A DNA stretch of 35,000 nucleotides from Theodoxus fluviatilis. Lineage: Eukaryota; Mollusca; Gastropoda; Cycloneritida; Neritidae. The stretch is from the NCBI GenBank assembly GCA_034096865.1, contig JAWQFJ010018633.1, forward strand, positions 35,001 through 70,000, written 5' to 3'. Of this stretch, positions 1-10,650 are shown piece by piece (positions within the stretch are counted from its first letter, which is position 1; each line of letters begins with the position of its first letter). Both the position numbers and the translations under genes were made by a program. Under the pieces are notes generated by a model. The model worked only from the letters and a program-made list of their open reading frames with translations. It did no database searches and was not told the DNA's origin.

Positions 1-118
1 ATGATTATTATTGATGATTATTATTATTTGATTATTTTTATTGCTGCCTCATAAAGTGTACTTGAATTGCCTGTTGTGGGATAGATAAAGTTGTATTGTA
101 TTGTATTGTATTGTATTG
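1..118 (+). repeat. Probable 3' tail of a non-LTR retrotransposon with (GTATT)n
   Basis: A short AT-rich segment with GATAAAG leads into about five perfect copies of a TTGTA pentamer at 91-118. Pentamer tails of this kind behind a TAAA-type signal are typical of CR1/L2-like LINE 3' ends. The body of the element would lie left of the window and cannot be checked. It could also be a simple pentanucleotide microsatellite. Confidence 0.4.
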
Positions 119-703
119 AGGTAGAAAGCATGAAACTAAAGGAGGGAAAATGAAATGAACAAAAACCGCGTGGTTGTAACTAACGTGTTACTGTCGTGCT
201 GAAGTAAAGATGGTACTTCCCTTGATGTCGCTCAAGTTGCCGTCGTCATCGATATTATTAGGCTCGATGTCACCGCAGGCAGTTGTCATCGCGCAATTGG
301 AACGTCCACTTTTCTCGGATAACTCATCATTTGTTTTCACATTCTTTTTACAAGTTTCTTTTAAAATACAACCTCTGTCCCAACCCGCGAACCCCATTCA
401 GGGTTCATTACACTGCAAAAATACGCACGCGTGTGAGTGGCTTTGACCTATATGAATTTCTGGGCGTCTCGAAAACCCTTCACCGTAATCCTTGCCGCTT
501 CCACTGACACGGCGAGACAAACCCCACGACGATTACCAGGAATCCGATACCCTCCAGTCCCACAGTAACTGCAAGAACAGGCACCAGCGACCTTCCCGCC
601 GTTCCACTGAGGTGAGCATCAACGAGTTCCAGATGAGGAAAATTGGTGTTCAAATTTGGCATTGGTTGAACATGATTTCGTATTTGGTTGGAATATTTTC
701 GCA

Positions 704-715
<12 letters not shown>
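119..715. other. Unassigned single-copy-like sequence
   Basis: Short overlapping open frames exist on both strands, but none shows a recognisable motif, a convincing splice context or a length beyond chance. I see no gene here. Confidence 0.5.
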
Positions 716-767
<52 letters not shown>

Positions 768-822
768 CGGAGGGAGGGACGGACGGACGGAGGGAGGGAC
801 GGACGGACGGACGGACGGACAC
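716..822. repeat. Compound microsatellite (GA)n-(GGAC/GGAG)n
   Basis: About 24 GA dinucleotides (716-764) pass directly into GGAC and GGAG tetramers up to 822. The long Ser/Leu, Arg/Glu and Pro/Ser frames across it are products of the repeat, not proteins. Confidence 0.97.
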
Positions 823-1455
823 ATACACATAGGGATGGGGGCTGGAGGGGAGGGGGAGAGCAGGAAGACACATGAGCTGTTAAAGCCACGCTGACTGTAA
901 CAGCGGAACCAGCAGTAGTTTCTGAACCAAATCTATGCAGAATAATTTCAGGAACAACTACTGTGGGATGTTAACAAATGCAGAACTCTGCATGCCTCAA
1001 CTGCCAATTGATGATGTGATTTGAAGACAAAATGCAGAACAGGCCAGCAGAACAGGCGATGGGCACCTCGCATGATCCTGTTGAGTACAAAAGCGTACGT
1101 CACGACATCGGAGCATATGCATATTCATGAACTGTCCTTTAAGAATGTAGAACTTGCGTAGTGCATGACCTCGCCATATACATGCATGTGATACAGAAGT
1201 GGACCGCGGGAATCTGAAAGATGATAAAAGATCACGTGGTGTCACATGGAAGCAAAATATTACTGCGTCGACGACGACATAAAAAGTTTCCCAATGAGGC
1301 TGACATTAGCCTATCCGACATGTTTTGCTTCGTCTTAAAACAGAGAATTTTCTGTTTTGGCCTGGTCATTCGTTTTTTGTCAGAAAGTCGATCTACTCTA
1401 CCAAAAGTCACACACATACTTGTGGCACGCACGCATGCAAACACGCAACCACGCA

Positions 1456-1457
<2 letters not shown>
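823..1457. other. Unassigned sequence between microsatellites
   Basis: No repeat, RNA gene or convincing exon was recognised. The frames that begin here owe their length to the downstream CT/CA arrays. Confidence 0.5.
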
Positions 1458-1500
<43 letters not shown>

Positions 1501-1542
1501 TCTCTCTCTTTATATATATATATCTTTATCTCTCTCTCTTTA

Positions 1543-1573
<31 letters not shown>

Positions 1574-1820
1574 GACACACACACTCACACAAACACACAT
1601 ACGCACACTCACACATACACACACACGCACGCACGCACGCACGCGCGCACGCACGCACGCACACTCATGCAGACAAGCACGCACAGACACACACACGCAC
1701 GCACGCACAGACACTCGCACGCACGCACGCACACACACACACACTCGCAAGCACGCACGCACGCACTCGCACGCACACACATATAAGCCCTACACACGCT
1801 CTCGCACGCACGCACGCAAG

Positions 1821-1859
<39 letters not shown>
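1458..1859. repeat. Compound microsatellite (CT)n-(CA)n-(GCAC)n
   Basis: A CT block with interspersed TATA (1458-1560) runs into CA dinucleotides, then GCAC tetramers with interruptions, then pure CA at 1826-1859. Open frames of up to 217 codons on both strands consist only of Ser/Leu, Thr/His or Cys/Val repeats and are artefacts of the array. Confidence 0.97.
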
Positions 1860-1860
<1 letters not shown>

Positions 1861-2002
1861 ATAGCACATCTTGAGAAACACCTCTGGTTCACTTTGTCCG
1901 CGAATACCAACGTTTAAATGATGCTTTAACATTCAAATGCAATCAAGGAGAGCTGGTCGATTGCGTGTAATTATATTTCAGGATGTCTCTTCACTCAAAT
2001 AA

Positions 2003-2003
<1 letters not shown>

Positions 2004-2068
<65 letters not shown>

Positions 2069-2166
2069 CTCATACACATACACATGTACGCGGGCGCACT
2101 TACAAGCATACGCACATGCACACATGTGCACGCACGCGCGCGCACACACACACAAACACACACACA
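2004..2166. repeat. (CA)n microsatellite with degenerate right half
   Basis: About 60 bp of pure CA from 2004 are followed by interrupted CA, GCAC and ATGCAC words to 2166. The flanks are unrelated to those of the preceding array. Confidence 0.97.
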
Positions 2167-2538
2167 GATCAGAAATTTGTTGCACATCACATAAGACATA
2201 AACGAAGACCTCGGCAAGACTTTCAAATCTCGCTACACAAGTCAGAGAAATTGAGAAGGAAGCATGTGCGGCTAATGAGACACATTGCCTGGCTGCAAAG
2301 AAGACACTGATTTTTGTATTAAGTGGTATGAACTATCGGATAGGGTGCTCGCTGTAAACTAATGCATAAACAATTTTAGTTGCCTATGGGCTAATTTTCT
2401 TTATTACATTATCGTGACATGCCTTTGTATTTACGTCAAACTTCACCAACTGATCGAAACATGCACCAATTAGGTTTCAACTTCTCGGATTTCTAAGTGT
2501 TTCTTGACAACCACTTCCACTCCATTTTCTACTTTCAG
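2167..2538. other. Unassigned AT-rich sequence ahead of a candidate exon
   Basis: No gene is recognised. The stretch ends in a polypyrimidine run and CAG (2536-2538) that could be a 3' splice acceptor for the plus-strand ORF that follows. Confidence 0.4.
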
Positions 2539-2554
2539 CTGGCATCACAGGATA

Positions 2555-2953
2555 ATGGCAGATGAGTTCTCAAAGGACATTTTCTGTGGCGACCAGTCGT
2601 TGAACTGGACGACAGCAGTGGCCAGACAACCCCCTGGACACAGCCAGCCCTCCTTCCCCACCTCCAGGCCCCATATGATCATTGGTGACAGGCCGCCAGA
2701 GGATCCGCCAGAGCTGTTCACGTCACAGTCAGACGATGACGTCACGTCACGTGACGCAGACACTGCTAGGACGAATGGGGATGCACACTTGGACGGACAG
2801 AGAAGCGGAGACGAACGAAGGAATGAGAATGACCAAGGTGGTGGCGAGGTGTTCGAGGACTGGGGAGTAACTCGACATGCCGCACAGCCTCTCTGTTGGA
2901 AACCCACCCGCCACATTCGGCCCATCAGCGCCTCTCTGGCCGTCAAGCTGTGA
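2555..2953 (+). CDS. Unrecognised 132-codon ORF, possible exon
   Basis: The product is not recognised. An ATG at 2555 (start MADEFSKDIFCGDQ) opens a frame of 132 codons with a mixed, gene-like composition: an acidic Asp/Glu/Ser/Arg-rich middle (about residues 45-105) and no membrane segment or signal peptide. A pyrimidine-rich stretch ending in CAG at 2536-2538, and a second CAG at 2548-2550, could be acceptors, which would make this an internal or terminal exon. The last 10 residues and the TGA (2951-2953) lie inside the first unit of the 56-bp minisatellite. No polyadenylation signal stands close to the stop. GC content is higher than in the flanks. Alternatively it is an open frame by chance: the opposite strand is also open for 133 codons. 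Confidence 0.3.
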   Translation: MADEFSKDIFCGDQSLNWTTAVARQPPGHSQPSFPTSRPHMIIGDRPPEDPPELFTSQSDDDVTSRDADTARTNGDAHLDGQRSGDERRNENDQGGGEVFEDWGVTRHAAQPLCWKPTRHIRPISASLAVKL

Positions 2954-3771
2954 TGACTGACAGATCAGTCAAGTTGTCCATCAGCGCCTCTCTGGCCGTC
3001 AAGCTGTGATGACTGACAGATCAGTCAAGTTGTCCATCAGCGCCTCTCTGGCCGTCAAGCTGTGATGACTGACAGATCAGTCAAGTTGTCCTTCAGCGCC
3101 TCTCTGGCCGTCAAGCTGTGATGACTGACAGATCAGTCAAGTTGTCCTTCAGCGCCTCTATGGCCGTCAAGCTGTGATGACTGACAGATCAGTCAAGTTG
3201 TCCATCAGCGCCTCTCTGGCCGTCAAGCTGTGATGCCTGACAGATCAGTCAAGTTGTCCTTCAGCGCCTCTATGGCCGTCAAGCTGTGATGACTGACAGA
3301 TCAGTCAAGTTGTTCTTCAGCGCCTCTATGGCCGTCAAGCTGTGATGACTGACAGATCAGTCAAGTTGTCCATCAGCGCCTCTCTGGCCGTCAAGCTGTG
3401 ATGACTGACAGATCAGTCAAGTTGTCCTTCAGCGCCTCTCTGGCCGTCAAGCTGTGATGACTGACAGATCAGTCAAGTTGTCCATCAGCGCCTCTCTGGC
3501 CGTCAAGCTGTGATGACTGACAGATCAGTCAAGTTGTCCATCAGCGCCTCTCTGGCCGTCAAGCTGTGATGACTGACAGATCAGTCAAGTTGTCCTTCAG
3601 CGCCTCTCTGGCCGTCAAGCTGTGATGACTGACAGATCAGTCAAGTTGTCCATCAGCGCCTCTCTGGCCGTCAAGCTGTGACGACTGACAGATCAGTCAA
3701 GTTGTCCTTCAGCGCCTCTCTGGCCGTCAAGCTGTGATGACTGACAGATCAGTCAAGTTGTCCATCAGCGC
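2923..3771. repeat. 56-bp minisatellite, 15 exact-length copies plus a partial copy
   Basis: Units start at 2923 and recur every 56 bp without a single indel to 3762, followed by a 9-bp partial copy. Substitutions define variants: CATCAG or CTTCAG at the unit start, CTCTCTGG or CTCTATGG, one TGATGCCTGA (copy 6) and one TGACGACTGA (copy 14). Each unit carries the inverted repeat TGACTGA-CAGA-TCAGTCA, a 7-bp stem with a 4-nt loop. Copy 6 breaks the stem by one base. Confidence 0.98.
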
Positions 3772-4800
3772 TTTCCATCGTGGTTGTACGTTCTCATTTC
3801 TGTGGCTTGTTTGATATGCAAGCCAATTTGGAACTGAATAGCAGCAATTAAATGGTATGCTTCTGTGTATTATGTAGTATAATATGAATGCGGACTAAAC
3901 AATACTGGCGCTGAAATTCTGCGATTTTCTTGACAGTATGACATGCCTAAATGTGGGGTTGTGAGAATCCTCTAATGAGTCAGTGGAGTTGATAATTTCA
4001 TGCCCCAACAGCTATACCTAGATTGAATTGCACTGACGATACTCTGCTATTCTATGAAGCACCAACAGGAACAGCACTTTTCTTTTTGTTTCAAGAACTT
4101 TGATATTTTCTAAAGGACGCTAAGCATACAGTGTCAAATGTTCTGCAGGCTTCTTAATTAATGCAAGGTGGAGCTTTCAGTACGTACCAATTAACAGAAG
4201 ATATTTGCAGTAAAAGGTGCCGATGTTCATGTCTTTATTTTAAAAAATCAAAACGTGAACATAACCATGCATCTGATAACATGGAACAATTCACGCCAAA
4301 CTCTCAAGGTATGTACGTTTCGGTCGAGGAGAGAAGGAAGAGCTTTGTGCACATAAAGGGAAGCAACTCCATGCACAACGCCTGGAATCGTCAGCATGCT
4401 TTATTTACACATGGAAAAAGTAGATTTTTTTTTCGTGTGCATGCACAAAATAAACCTTTTATTATACATAACTACACATTATCCCCAAATCTGAAAACTA
4501 GATATGACTGTTTTATATACGATCCAGTTCTTGAAGTGAGTTTTACTATAATATAATGTTAGTTCTCCAGGTTAACCCATGGGAAACAGAAGCAACTCCT
4601 TAACCATTGACACATTTAGGTCCTTATTTCCAATGGGGAATTCTACAATAAAACTAAAATAGACCAGCGGAAAGTCACTCGTCTACTCCAATATCAAACG
4701 TTTATGCTGTCACTTAAAAACCATTAAAAAAAAACATGTCACAGCGTCAACTTTTCATACCAAATAAAATATTAAAAGTGTGCATGCTTATTAACTGCAT
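3772..4800. other. AT-rich unassigned sequence
   Basis: One plus-strand frame of 131 codons (4161-4556) is present, but its composition follows the AT-rich background and it has no motif, so I do not call it a gene. No repeat structure was seen. Confidence 0.5.
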
Positions 4801-5009
4801 TCAGTGCATGCATGCACATAGGGATGCCCGTGTACGTGTGCATGTATGTGTACATACCTGTTTACATTTGTGTAAGCGTGTATGGTAATGTGAGTATGTG
4901 TGAGAAGGTGAAGGAGAAAAAGAGGGCTGTAATAATGTCATATGTATGGTTGATGTCTTTGCATGTACAAATATGCATTGATGTGTACACATGGGGATGC
5001 ATGTGTATG

Positions 5010-6290
5010 TCTAGTTGTGTGCATGTGTGTATGTGATGTGTGTGTATGTGCATGTGTGTGTATGTGCATGTGTGTGTATGTGCATGTGTGTATGTTCATG
5101 TGTGTGTATGTGCATGTGTGTGTGTGCATGTGTGTGTATGTGTAGCTCTGCATGCATCTGTGCATGTGTCTTTGCATGTGTGTGTCTGTGCATGTATCTT
5201 TGCATGTATCTGTGCATGTGTGTATCTTTGCATGTATATGTGCATACGTGTACCTTTGCATGTATCTGTGCATGTGTGCATCTTTGCATGTATCTGTGCA
5301 AGTGTGTATCTTTACATGTATCTGTGCATGTGTGTACCTTTGCATGTATCTCTGCATATGAGTACCTTTGCATGTATCTGTGCATGTGTGTATCTTTGCT
5401 TGTATCTGTTCATGTGTGTATCTTTACATGTATCTGTGCATATGTATGTATGTGCATGTATCTGTGCATGTGTGTATCTTTGCATGTATCTGTGCATGTG
5501 TGTATCTTTACATGTATCTGTGCATGTGTGTACCTTTGCATGTATCTGTGCATGTGTGTGTCTTTACATGTATCTGTGCATGTGTGTATCTTTGCATGTA
5601 TCTGTGCATGTGTGTACCTTTGCATGTATCTGCGCATGTGTGTACCTTTGCATGTATCTGTGCATGTGTGTACCTTTGCATGCATCTGTGCATGTGTGTA
5701 TCTTTACATGTGCCTGTGCATGTGTGTACCTTTGCATGTATCTGTGCATGTATCTTTGCATGTATCTGTGCATGTGTGTATCTTTACATGTATCTGTGCA
5801 TGTGTGTATCTTTGCATGTATCTGTGCATGTGTGTGTCTTCGCATGTATCTGTGCATGTGTGTATCTTTACATGTGCCTGTGCATGTGTGTATCTTTACA
5901 TGTGCCTGTGCATGTGTGTATCTTTACATGCGTGGGTCTGTGCATGTATCTTTGCATGTATCAGTGCATGTATCTTTGCATGTGTGTGTCTGTGCATGTG
6001 TGTGTCTGTGCATGCGTGTAACTTTGCCTGTATCTTTGCATGTGTGTCTGTGCATGCGTGTATCTTTGCATGTATCGGTGCATGTGTGTATCTTTACATG
6101 CGTGGGTCTGTGCATGTATCTTTGCATGTATCTGTGCATGTAGCTTTGCATGTGTGTGTCTGTGCATGTGTGTGTCTGTGCATGCGGGTATCTTTGCATG
6201 TGTGTATCTTTGCATGTGTGTATCTTTGCATACAGTATTTGTGTATGTGTGAATCTCTGCATCTGTGTATCTGTGCATTAGTGTGCATGC
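5010..6290. repeat. Long degenerate TGTGCATG array, about 28-bp period (two 14-bp halves)
   Basis: The array begins as TGTGTATGTGCATG words and settles from about 5150 into alternating 14-mers close to TCTGTGCATGTGTG and TATCTTTGCATGTA. Copies differ by point changes and half-unit losses. Because 28 is not a multiple of three and the words lack stop codons in several frames, frames of up to 473 codons (Cys/Ala/Met/Val on plus, His/Thr/Arg/Tyr on minus) run through it. They are repeat artefacts. Confidence 0.96.
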
Positions 6291-6310
6291 ATGTTATTAG
6301 TGCACTGAAC

Positions 6311-6376
6311 CATGATGATGATGAAGATAGTAATAATAATGATGATAATGATGATGATGATGATGATGATGATGAT
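6311..6376. repeat. (GAT)n trinucleotide microsatellite
   Basis: GAT repeats interrupted by GAAGATAGTAATAAT sit directly beyond the TGTGCATG array. Confidence 0.95.
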
Positions 6377-6379
6377 AAC

Positions 6380-7886
6380 GCAATTAATGTTGCACAGAAG
6401 GAGGCAAACATTTGCACATACAGAAACCAGCTGTAATTATTTCATATTATGAATCTTTGAAAAGCCAGTACTCAAGTCTGCATTTTGGTCAACTATGAAC
6501 AGCAAAAAATGATCAGTTTTCTTTCTTTATATAATGCAGAACATACATTGCCACAGAATATGAGTTTCTTGCTGCTACCTTTAGGGATGAAAAAGTACCA
6601 ACAGTCTGGAAATACTGACAAGTGCTAGAATACAGACCTTCTGGAAGTTACAGCAAATTTCCTAAATCTAGTAAGTATGAAAAATGTCATTGTTTAGAAA
6701 ATTATTTTTTTTGTAAAATAAAAAAAATATGGTACATAGTTTTAAATTGGTTTACATTTTCATGTTGCCATGGACTTTGAATCTGAACTACTGCAAAACT
6801 TGTGCTTGAGAACAGTCACTTTTGCCAGCATATTCCATCTACTGAAAATGTAAAAGTCACTGTTCATCTACATTTATCTAAACCTGTATGTTTTGTTCAA
6901 ATTGTTTCATACAAGTTGACATCAGTCATCACTCGATCAATGCTTTACACGTAAAGTGAAGTCCTCAATCTTGCATTTCCTATTTCTGTTTTCTTCTCCA
7001 GTACGTATTTCTATGAAGATCTACATCCTGTGCGTATTTCTATGAAGATCTACATCCTGTGCGATAAGTTTTGGGTCAGACAAAACATTTCTGCACACAC
7101 AAAAATACAGAGACCACAACTAATGGACAAAGGGCACAAGTTGCCTGAGAACTGCATGTGCAGCAGTGAGGGACCTTCCTTCCAAGTTCCTCAGTCCTCA
7201 CTCACTGGAATCTCCCGTGCTCATGATAAGTCAGCGGCAGCAACAGCATGCCTGGAGGTAGAGAACACACAGTCCTACGGGATGCACTGCACAGGAAGCA
7301 ACACACACCCTGCCCCAAAGAGCTGGGACAGGCACTGTCAGGCAGGTCTTGGAACAGTCACAGTCTGCACAACTTGAGGATCCATTCTGAGCGCAGCACA
7401 GCTGCCAGAATGATTGTACACACTGAGCCAAACCTATCACTACAAACCCGGCTGCACTGTCAAATCATGGTCCTCCTTTTGATCACTGCTAAAGCCCAGT
7501 CAAAGTGAACACTGCAATAGCTAACCTTTCTGAGTCAGGAATTCCCTGCAGTGACTGCAACTTCCATAGTATGTGTGGGCATTCCAGTTAACACTCCATG
7601 TCCATGGAGCATCTTTAAGACACTCCATGAGGAGTGAATGGGAAAAAGGAGTCACTGACAATTTTCAGGAGTGCAGACTGTTTCAGGCTGCAAGCACAGA
7701 GGAGTCAAGAACTGCACTGCTGATGGCAGGAGATTCCTCACTTCCTCTGATGCTGAGGAGTTGAATTGTGTGTCAGCACCATCATCATGGTCCTGAAAAA
7801 CACAAACAGGCATCCCTCAGAAACTGCACAGACACACAGAACACTCCTGTCTCACTGTGTTGAAAATGTGCATCAACAACAAAGAA
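6380..7886. other. Unassigned sequence with no supported gene
   Basis: Apart from one short tandem duplication, no repeat or exon was recognised. Frames of up to 115 codons near 7030-7500 have no recognisable motif and no conserved-looking splice sites. Confidence 0.5.
7004..7061. repeat. 29-bp perfect tandem duplication
   Basis: The segment 7004-7032, beginning CGTATTTCTATGAAG, is repeated without change at 7033-7061. It looks like a recent slippage or end-joining duplication. Confidence 0.95.
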
Positions 7887-8080
<194 letters not shown>

Positions 8081-8094
8081 ATACATATTCTATA

Positions 8095-8110
8095 CAAACA
8101 TCCATGTACA
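8095..8110. repeat. Target-site duplication, left copy
   Basis: CAAACATCCATGTACA at 8095-8110 is repeated identically at 9048-9063. The two copies exactly bracket the LINE fragment at 8111-9047, as expected for target-primed reverse transcription. Confidence 0.9.
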
Positions 8111-9047
8111 TCATCATCATCATGGCTTGGCTTTGTGAATGAAGAACGTAGTAGGGGGACAGGGTCTGTGATGGCTCGTTGGTGGCTGACGAGGGTCTGT
8201 GATGGCTCGTTGGTGGCTAACGAGGCAAATACAGGACTTGCATGCCCGCCAACCATGGCTGCATCTGAGGGGCTGGTCTGTAGCGGCTGGTGCTGATGCC
8301 TCATGGGTTTTTTCTCCTAATCTTTTTGTCCTTGAAGTTGGCCCTTCAGTTGTGTTCAAAGGATGAATTAGCCGCATGGATAATGTCTTTCCTAGCCTCG
8401 CGATCAGCAGCAAGTGATGACCAATCACCGTGGTCAATGTGACAGGCATTGAGGGACCTCTTGATATCTTGTTATCTTTTCTTCTAAGCCCCCACTCCTC
8501 GGTGGCAAGAGGACAGGTCACTGTATAGCAGGATCTTGGGGAGATGATGGTCCTTCATTCTGGAAACATACCCTTCCCAGCGCAGTTGTGCCATCAGCAG
8601 CATGGCCTTAATGCTGTCAATCTCCGCCCAATCAAGGACTGTGCTGTTGGTGACAAAGGTCACTGAAGTGGATGGCAAGGATGGAACAAAGGCAGTGCCG
8701 ATTGAAGCATTTGAGGAGTTGTAGGTGGCAACGGTAGAGAACCCACGATTCAGAGCCGTACAAGAGAGTGGTCAGGACGACTGCTATGTATACACTGATC
8801 TTGGTAGCCTTCCTCAGATGTCTGTTATTCCACACTCGCCTACGAAGCCTTCCAAATGTGCTGCTTGCTTTGGCCAGTCTGTTGTCAACCTCTCTGTCTA
8901 ACTTGGCATTTGATGAGATGATGCATCCCAGGTAGCTGAATTGTTGGACGGATTTCAGTTCTGACTGGCTGATGGTTATGTGGGGAGGTTGGCATCTTTC
9001 CTGGGGTGAAGGTTGGTACAGGACTTCTGTCTTCTTCAAGTTGACTT
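8111..9047 (-). mobile_element. 5'-truncated non-LTR retrotransposon, RTE-like
   Basis: Read on the minus strand, the insertion starts inside the reverse transcriptase ORF just after the catalytic box (VNLKKTEVLYQP at about 9046-9010). It continues through FSYLGCIISS, the DREVDNRLAKASSTFGRLRRRVWNN region and YIAVVLTTLLYGSESW, which is the usual RT C-terminal region of this family. From about 8690 the frame breaks repeatedly (LRWEGYVSRM and LPKILLYSDL in one frame, then other frames), so it is inactive. It ends in a short (TGA)n tail at 8111-8125, a tail type common in RTE-clade elements. The 16-bp target-site duplication on both sides shows a complete, 5'-truncated insertion of 937 bp. The clade name is an inference from motif style. 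Confidence 0.93.
8161..8222. repeat. 31-bp tandem duplication inside the LINE 3' region
   Basis: 8161-8191 and 8192-8222 are near-identical copies of a GTCTGTGATGGCTCGTTGG-containing segment. They differ at one position (CTGACGAG versus CTAACGAG). The duplication probably arose after insertion of the LINE fragment. Confidence 0.93.
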
Positions 9048-9063
9048 CAAACATCCATGTACA
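9048..9063. repeat. Target-site duplication, right copy
   Basis: This is the second copy of CAAACATCCATGTACA, adjacent to the 5' truncation point of the minus-strand LINE. Confidence 0.9.
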
Positions 9064-10042
9064 CACTGAAAGCAACTGTGCTCCTGAGTTTTTCTTCCTA
9101 TTAATGTTTTATTTATTTAAACTTCAGATGCTGATACCTACACTAGAGACATTCTTTTCAATATATGCAAAGAAACTAGTACAAGTATTTCCCTGTTTCC
9201 ACACATTACAAGGAAACAAAGAGAAGACCACTTAACTCCTATTATCAACAAAGTGCAGATAAAGGACTATTAATACTCATGCTTTGATTAAGAAAACATC
9301 ATACCAGAAAAGTATTCCTTATGACAAAAAAATCTGTGTAACACCAACTCTGACAGCTTGTCTTCCATACCTGTTGGGTGGCAAAATCTTGAAAACCAGG
9401 CTGTACATTTCTTGAGAGTGAACTGCAAAAGATGAAAATATTGGAGAGGTTTCCTCTTGGGAACTTGACTCAATCTCACATAGTGAAAATCTTCATTTCA
9501 ACACACACAAACATTCAAAGAACATCCTTCTCTCATTGCTAGCAATGCAGCATGGATGAACCCTGTACATTCAGTTGCTGCACTTTCTTGTGCCACCACT
9601 GCCCCATACACCCTATATGGCATGCAGATTTATCTCCCTTGTAACAGTGGGTACAACTTCAGGGGGGTTTTTTGGTGTGCAAAACTTGTCGAGCTCAGGC
9701 ACCAGCAAAAAATGGCGGCAGTAAGTAGTTTATCTGACCTCCACCAATCACTGGGATAGGAAAGCATGGTCAGGGAAGACACATTATCTCAGGGAAACAG
9801 AAGAAAATGTGTGGCTACAAGGCCAGGTATGTGTTCCAACACAAATTCCAACCCTATCAAAGTTGGGCAAAACACTACAACATAACTGCTACTACTTGTA
9901 CTACAGCATAGACTGCACAGCCCAAATGAACTTCAGGCCAGACACCACACAACAAGTACAGCCAAAGGTGTGGCCACAAAAGCTGGATGCAACATGTGAC
10001 ATGACATGGAACAAAATTCAGGCCTGCAGTCACTGCACAGCA
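9064..10042. other. Unassigned sequence
   Basis: No exon, RNA gene or repeat was recognised. A plus-strand frame opens at 9809 and runs into the 21-bp array that follows, which accounts for its length. Confidence 0.5.
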
Positions 10043-10643
10043 ACCACAACACACATCCCAGCGACCACAACACACGTCACAGTGACCACAACACACATCA
10101 CAGCGACCACAACACACATCACAGTGACCACAACACACATCACAGCGACCACAACACACATCACAGCGACCACAACACACGTCACAGTGACCACAACACA
10201 CATCACAGCGACCACAACACACATCACAGCGACCACAACACACATCACAGCGACCACAACACACGTCACAGCGACCACAACAAACTTCACAGCGACCACA
10301 ACACACGTCACAGCGACCACAACACACATCACAGCGACCACAACAGACGTCACAGCGACCACAACACACATCACAGTGACCACAACACACATCACAGTGA
10401 CCACAACACACGTCACAGCGACCACAACACACGTCACAGCGACCACAACACACGTCACAGCGACCACAACACACGTCACAGCGACCACAACACACATCAC
10501 AGCGACCACAACACACGTCACAGCGACCACAGCACACATCTCAGTGATCACAACACACGTCACAGCGACCACAACACATGTCACAGCGACCACAACACAC
10601 GTCACAGACACATGTCACAGCGACCACAACACACGTCACAGTG
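10043..10643. repeat. 21-bp minisatellite, about 28 copies
   Basis: The unit is close to ACCACAACACACRTCACAGY plus G. Twenty-seven units keep exact 21-bp register from 10043, then a 13-bp partial unit and one more full unit follow. Because 21 is divisible by three, open frames persist: a Thr-rich heptapeptide (TTTHITA-like) on plus, His/Ser/Asp/Asn in another frame, and Cys-rich CCGRCDV on minus. A 303-codon plus frame (9809-10720) crosses the array. Mucin-like Thr repeats are conceivable, but nothing on either side looks coding. Confidence 0.97.
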
Positions 10644-10650
10644 ATGCCCT

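Noticed and set aside
2923..3771. CRISPR array
   Set aside because: The whole 56-bp unit is repeated with no unique spacers, and the genome is eukaryotic.
4161..4556. 131-codon frame as a gene
   Set aside because: The composition follows the AT-rich background and no motif or splice context supports it.
5015..6436. 473-codon plus-strand frame rich in Cys, Met, Val and Ala
   Set aside because: It consists entirely of the translated 28-bp array and ends in (GAT)n. Alternative frames and the other strand are equally open.
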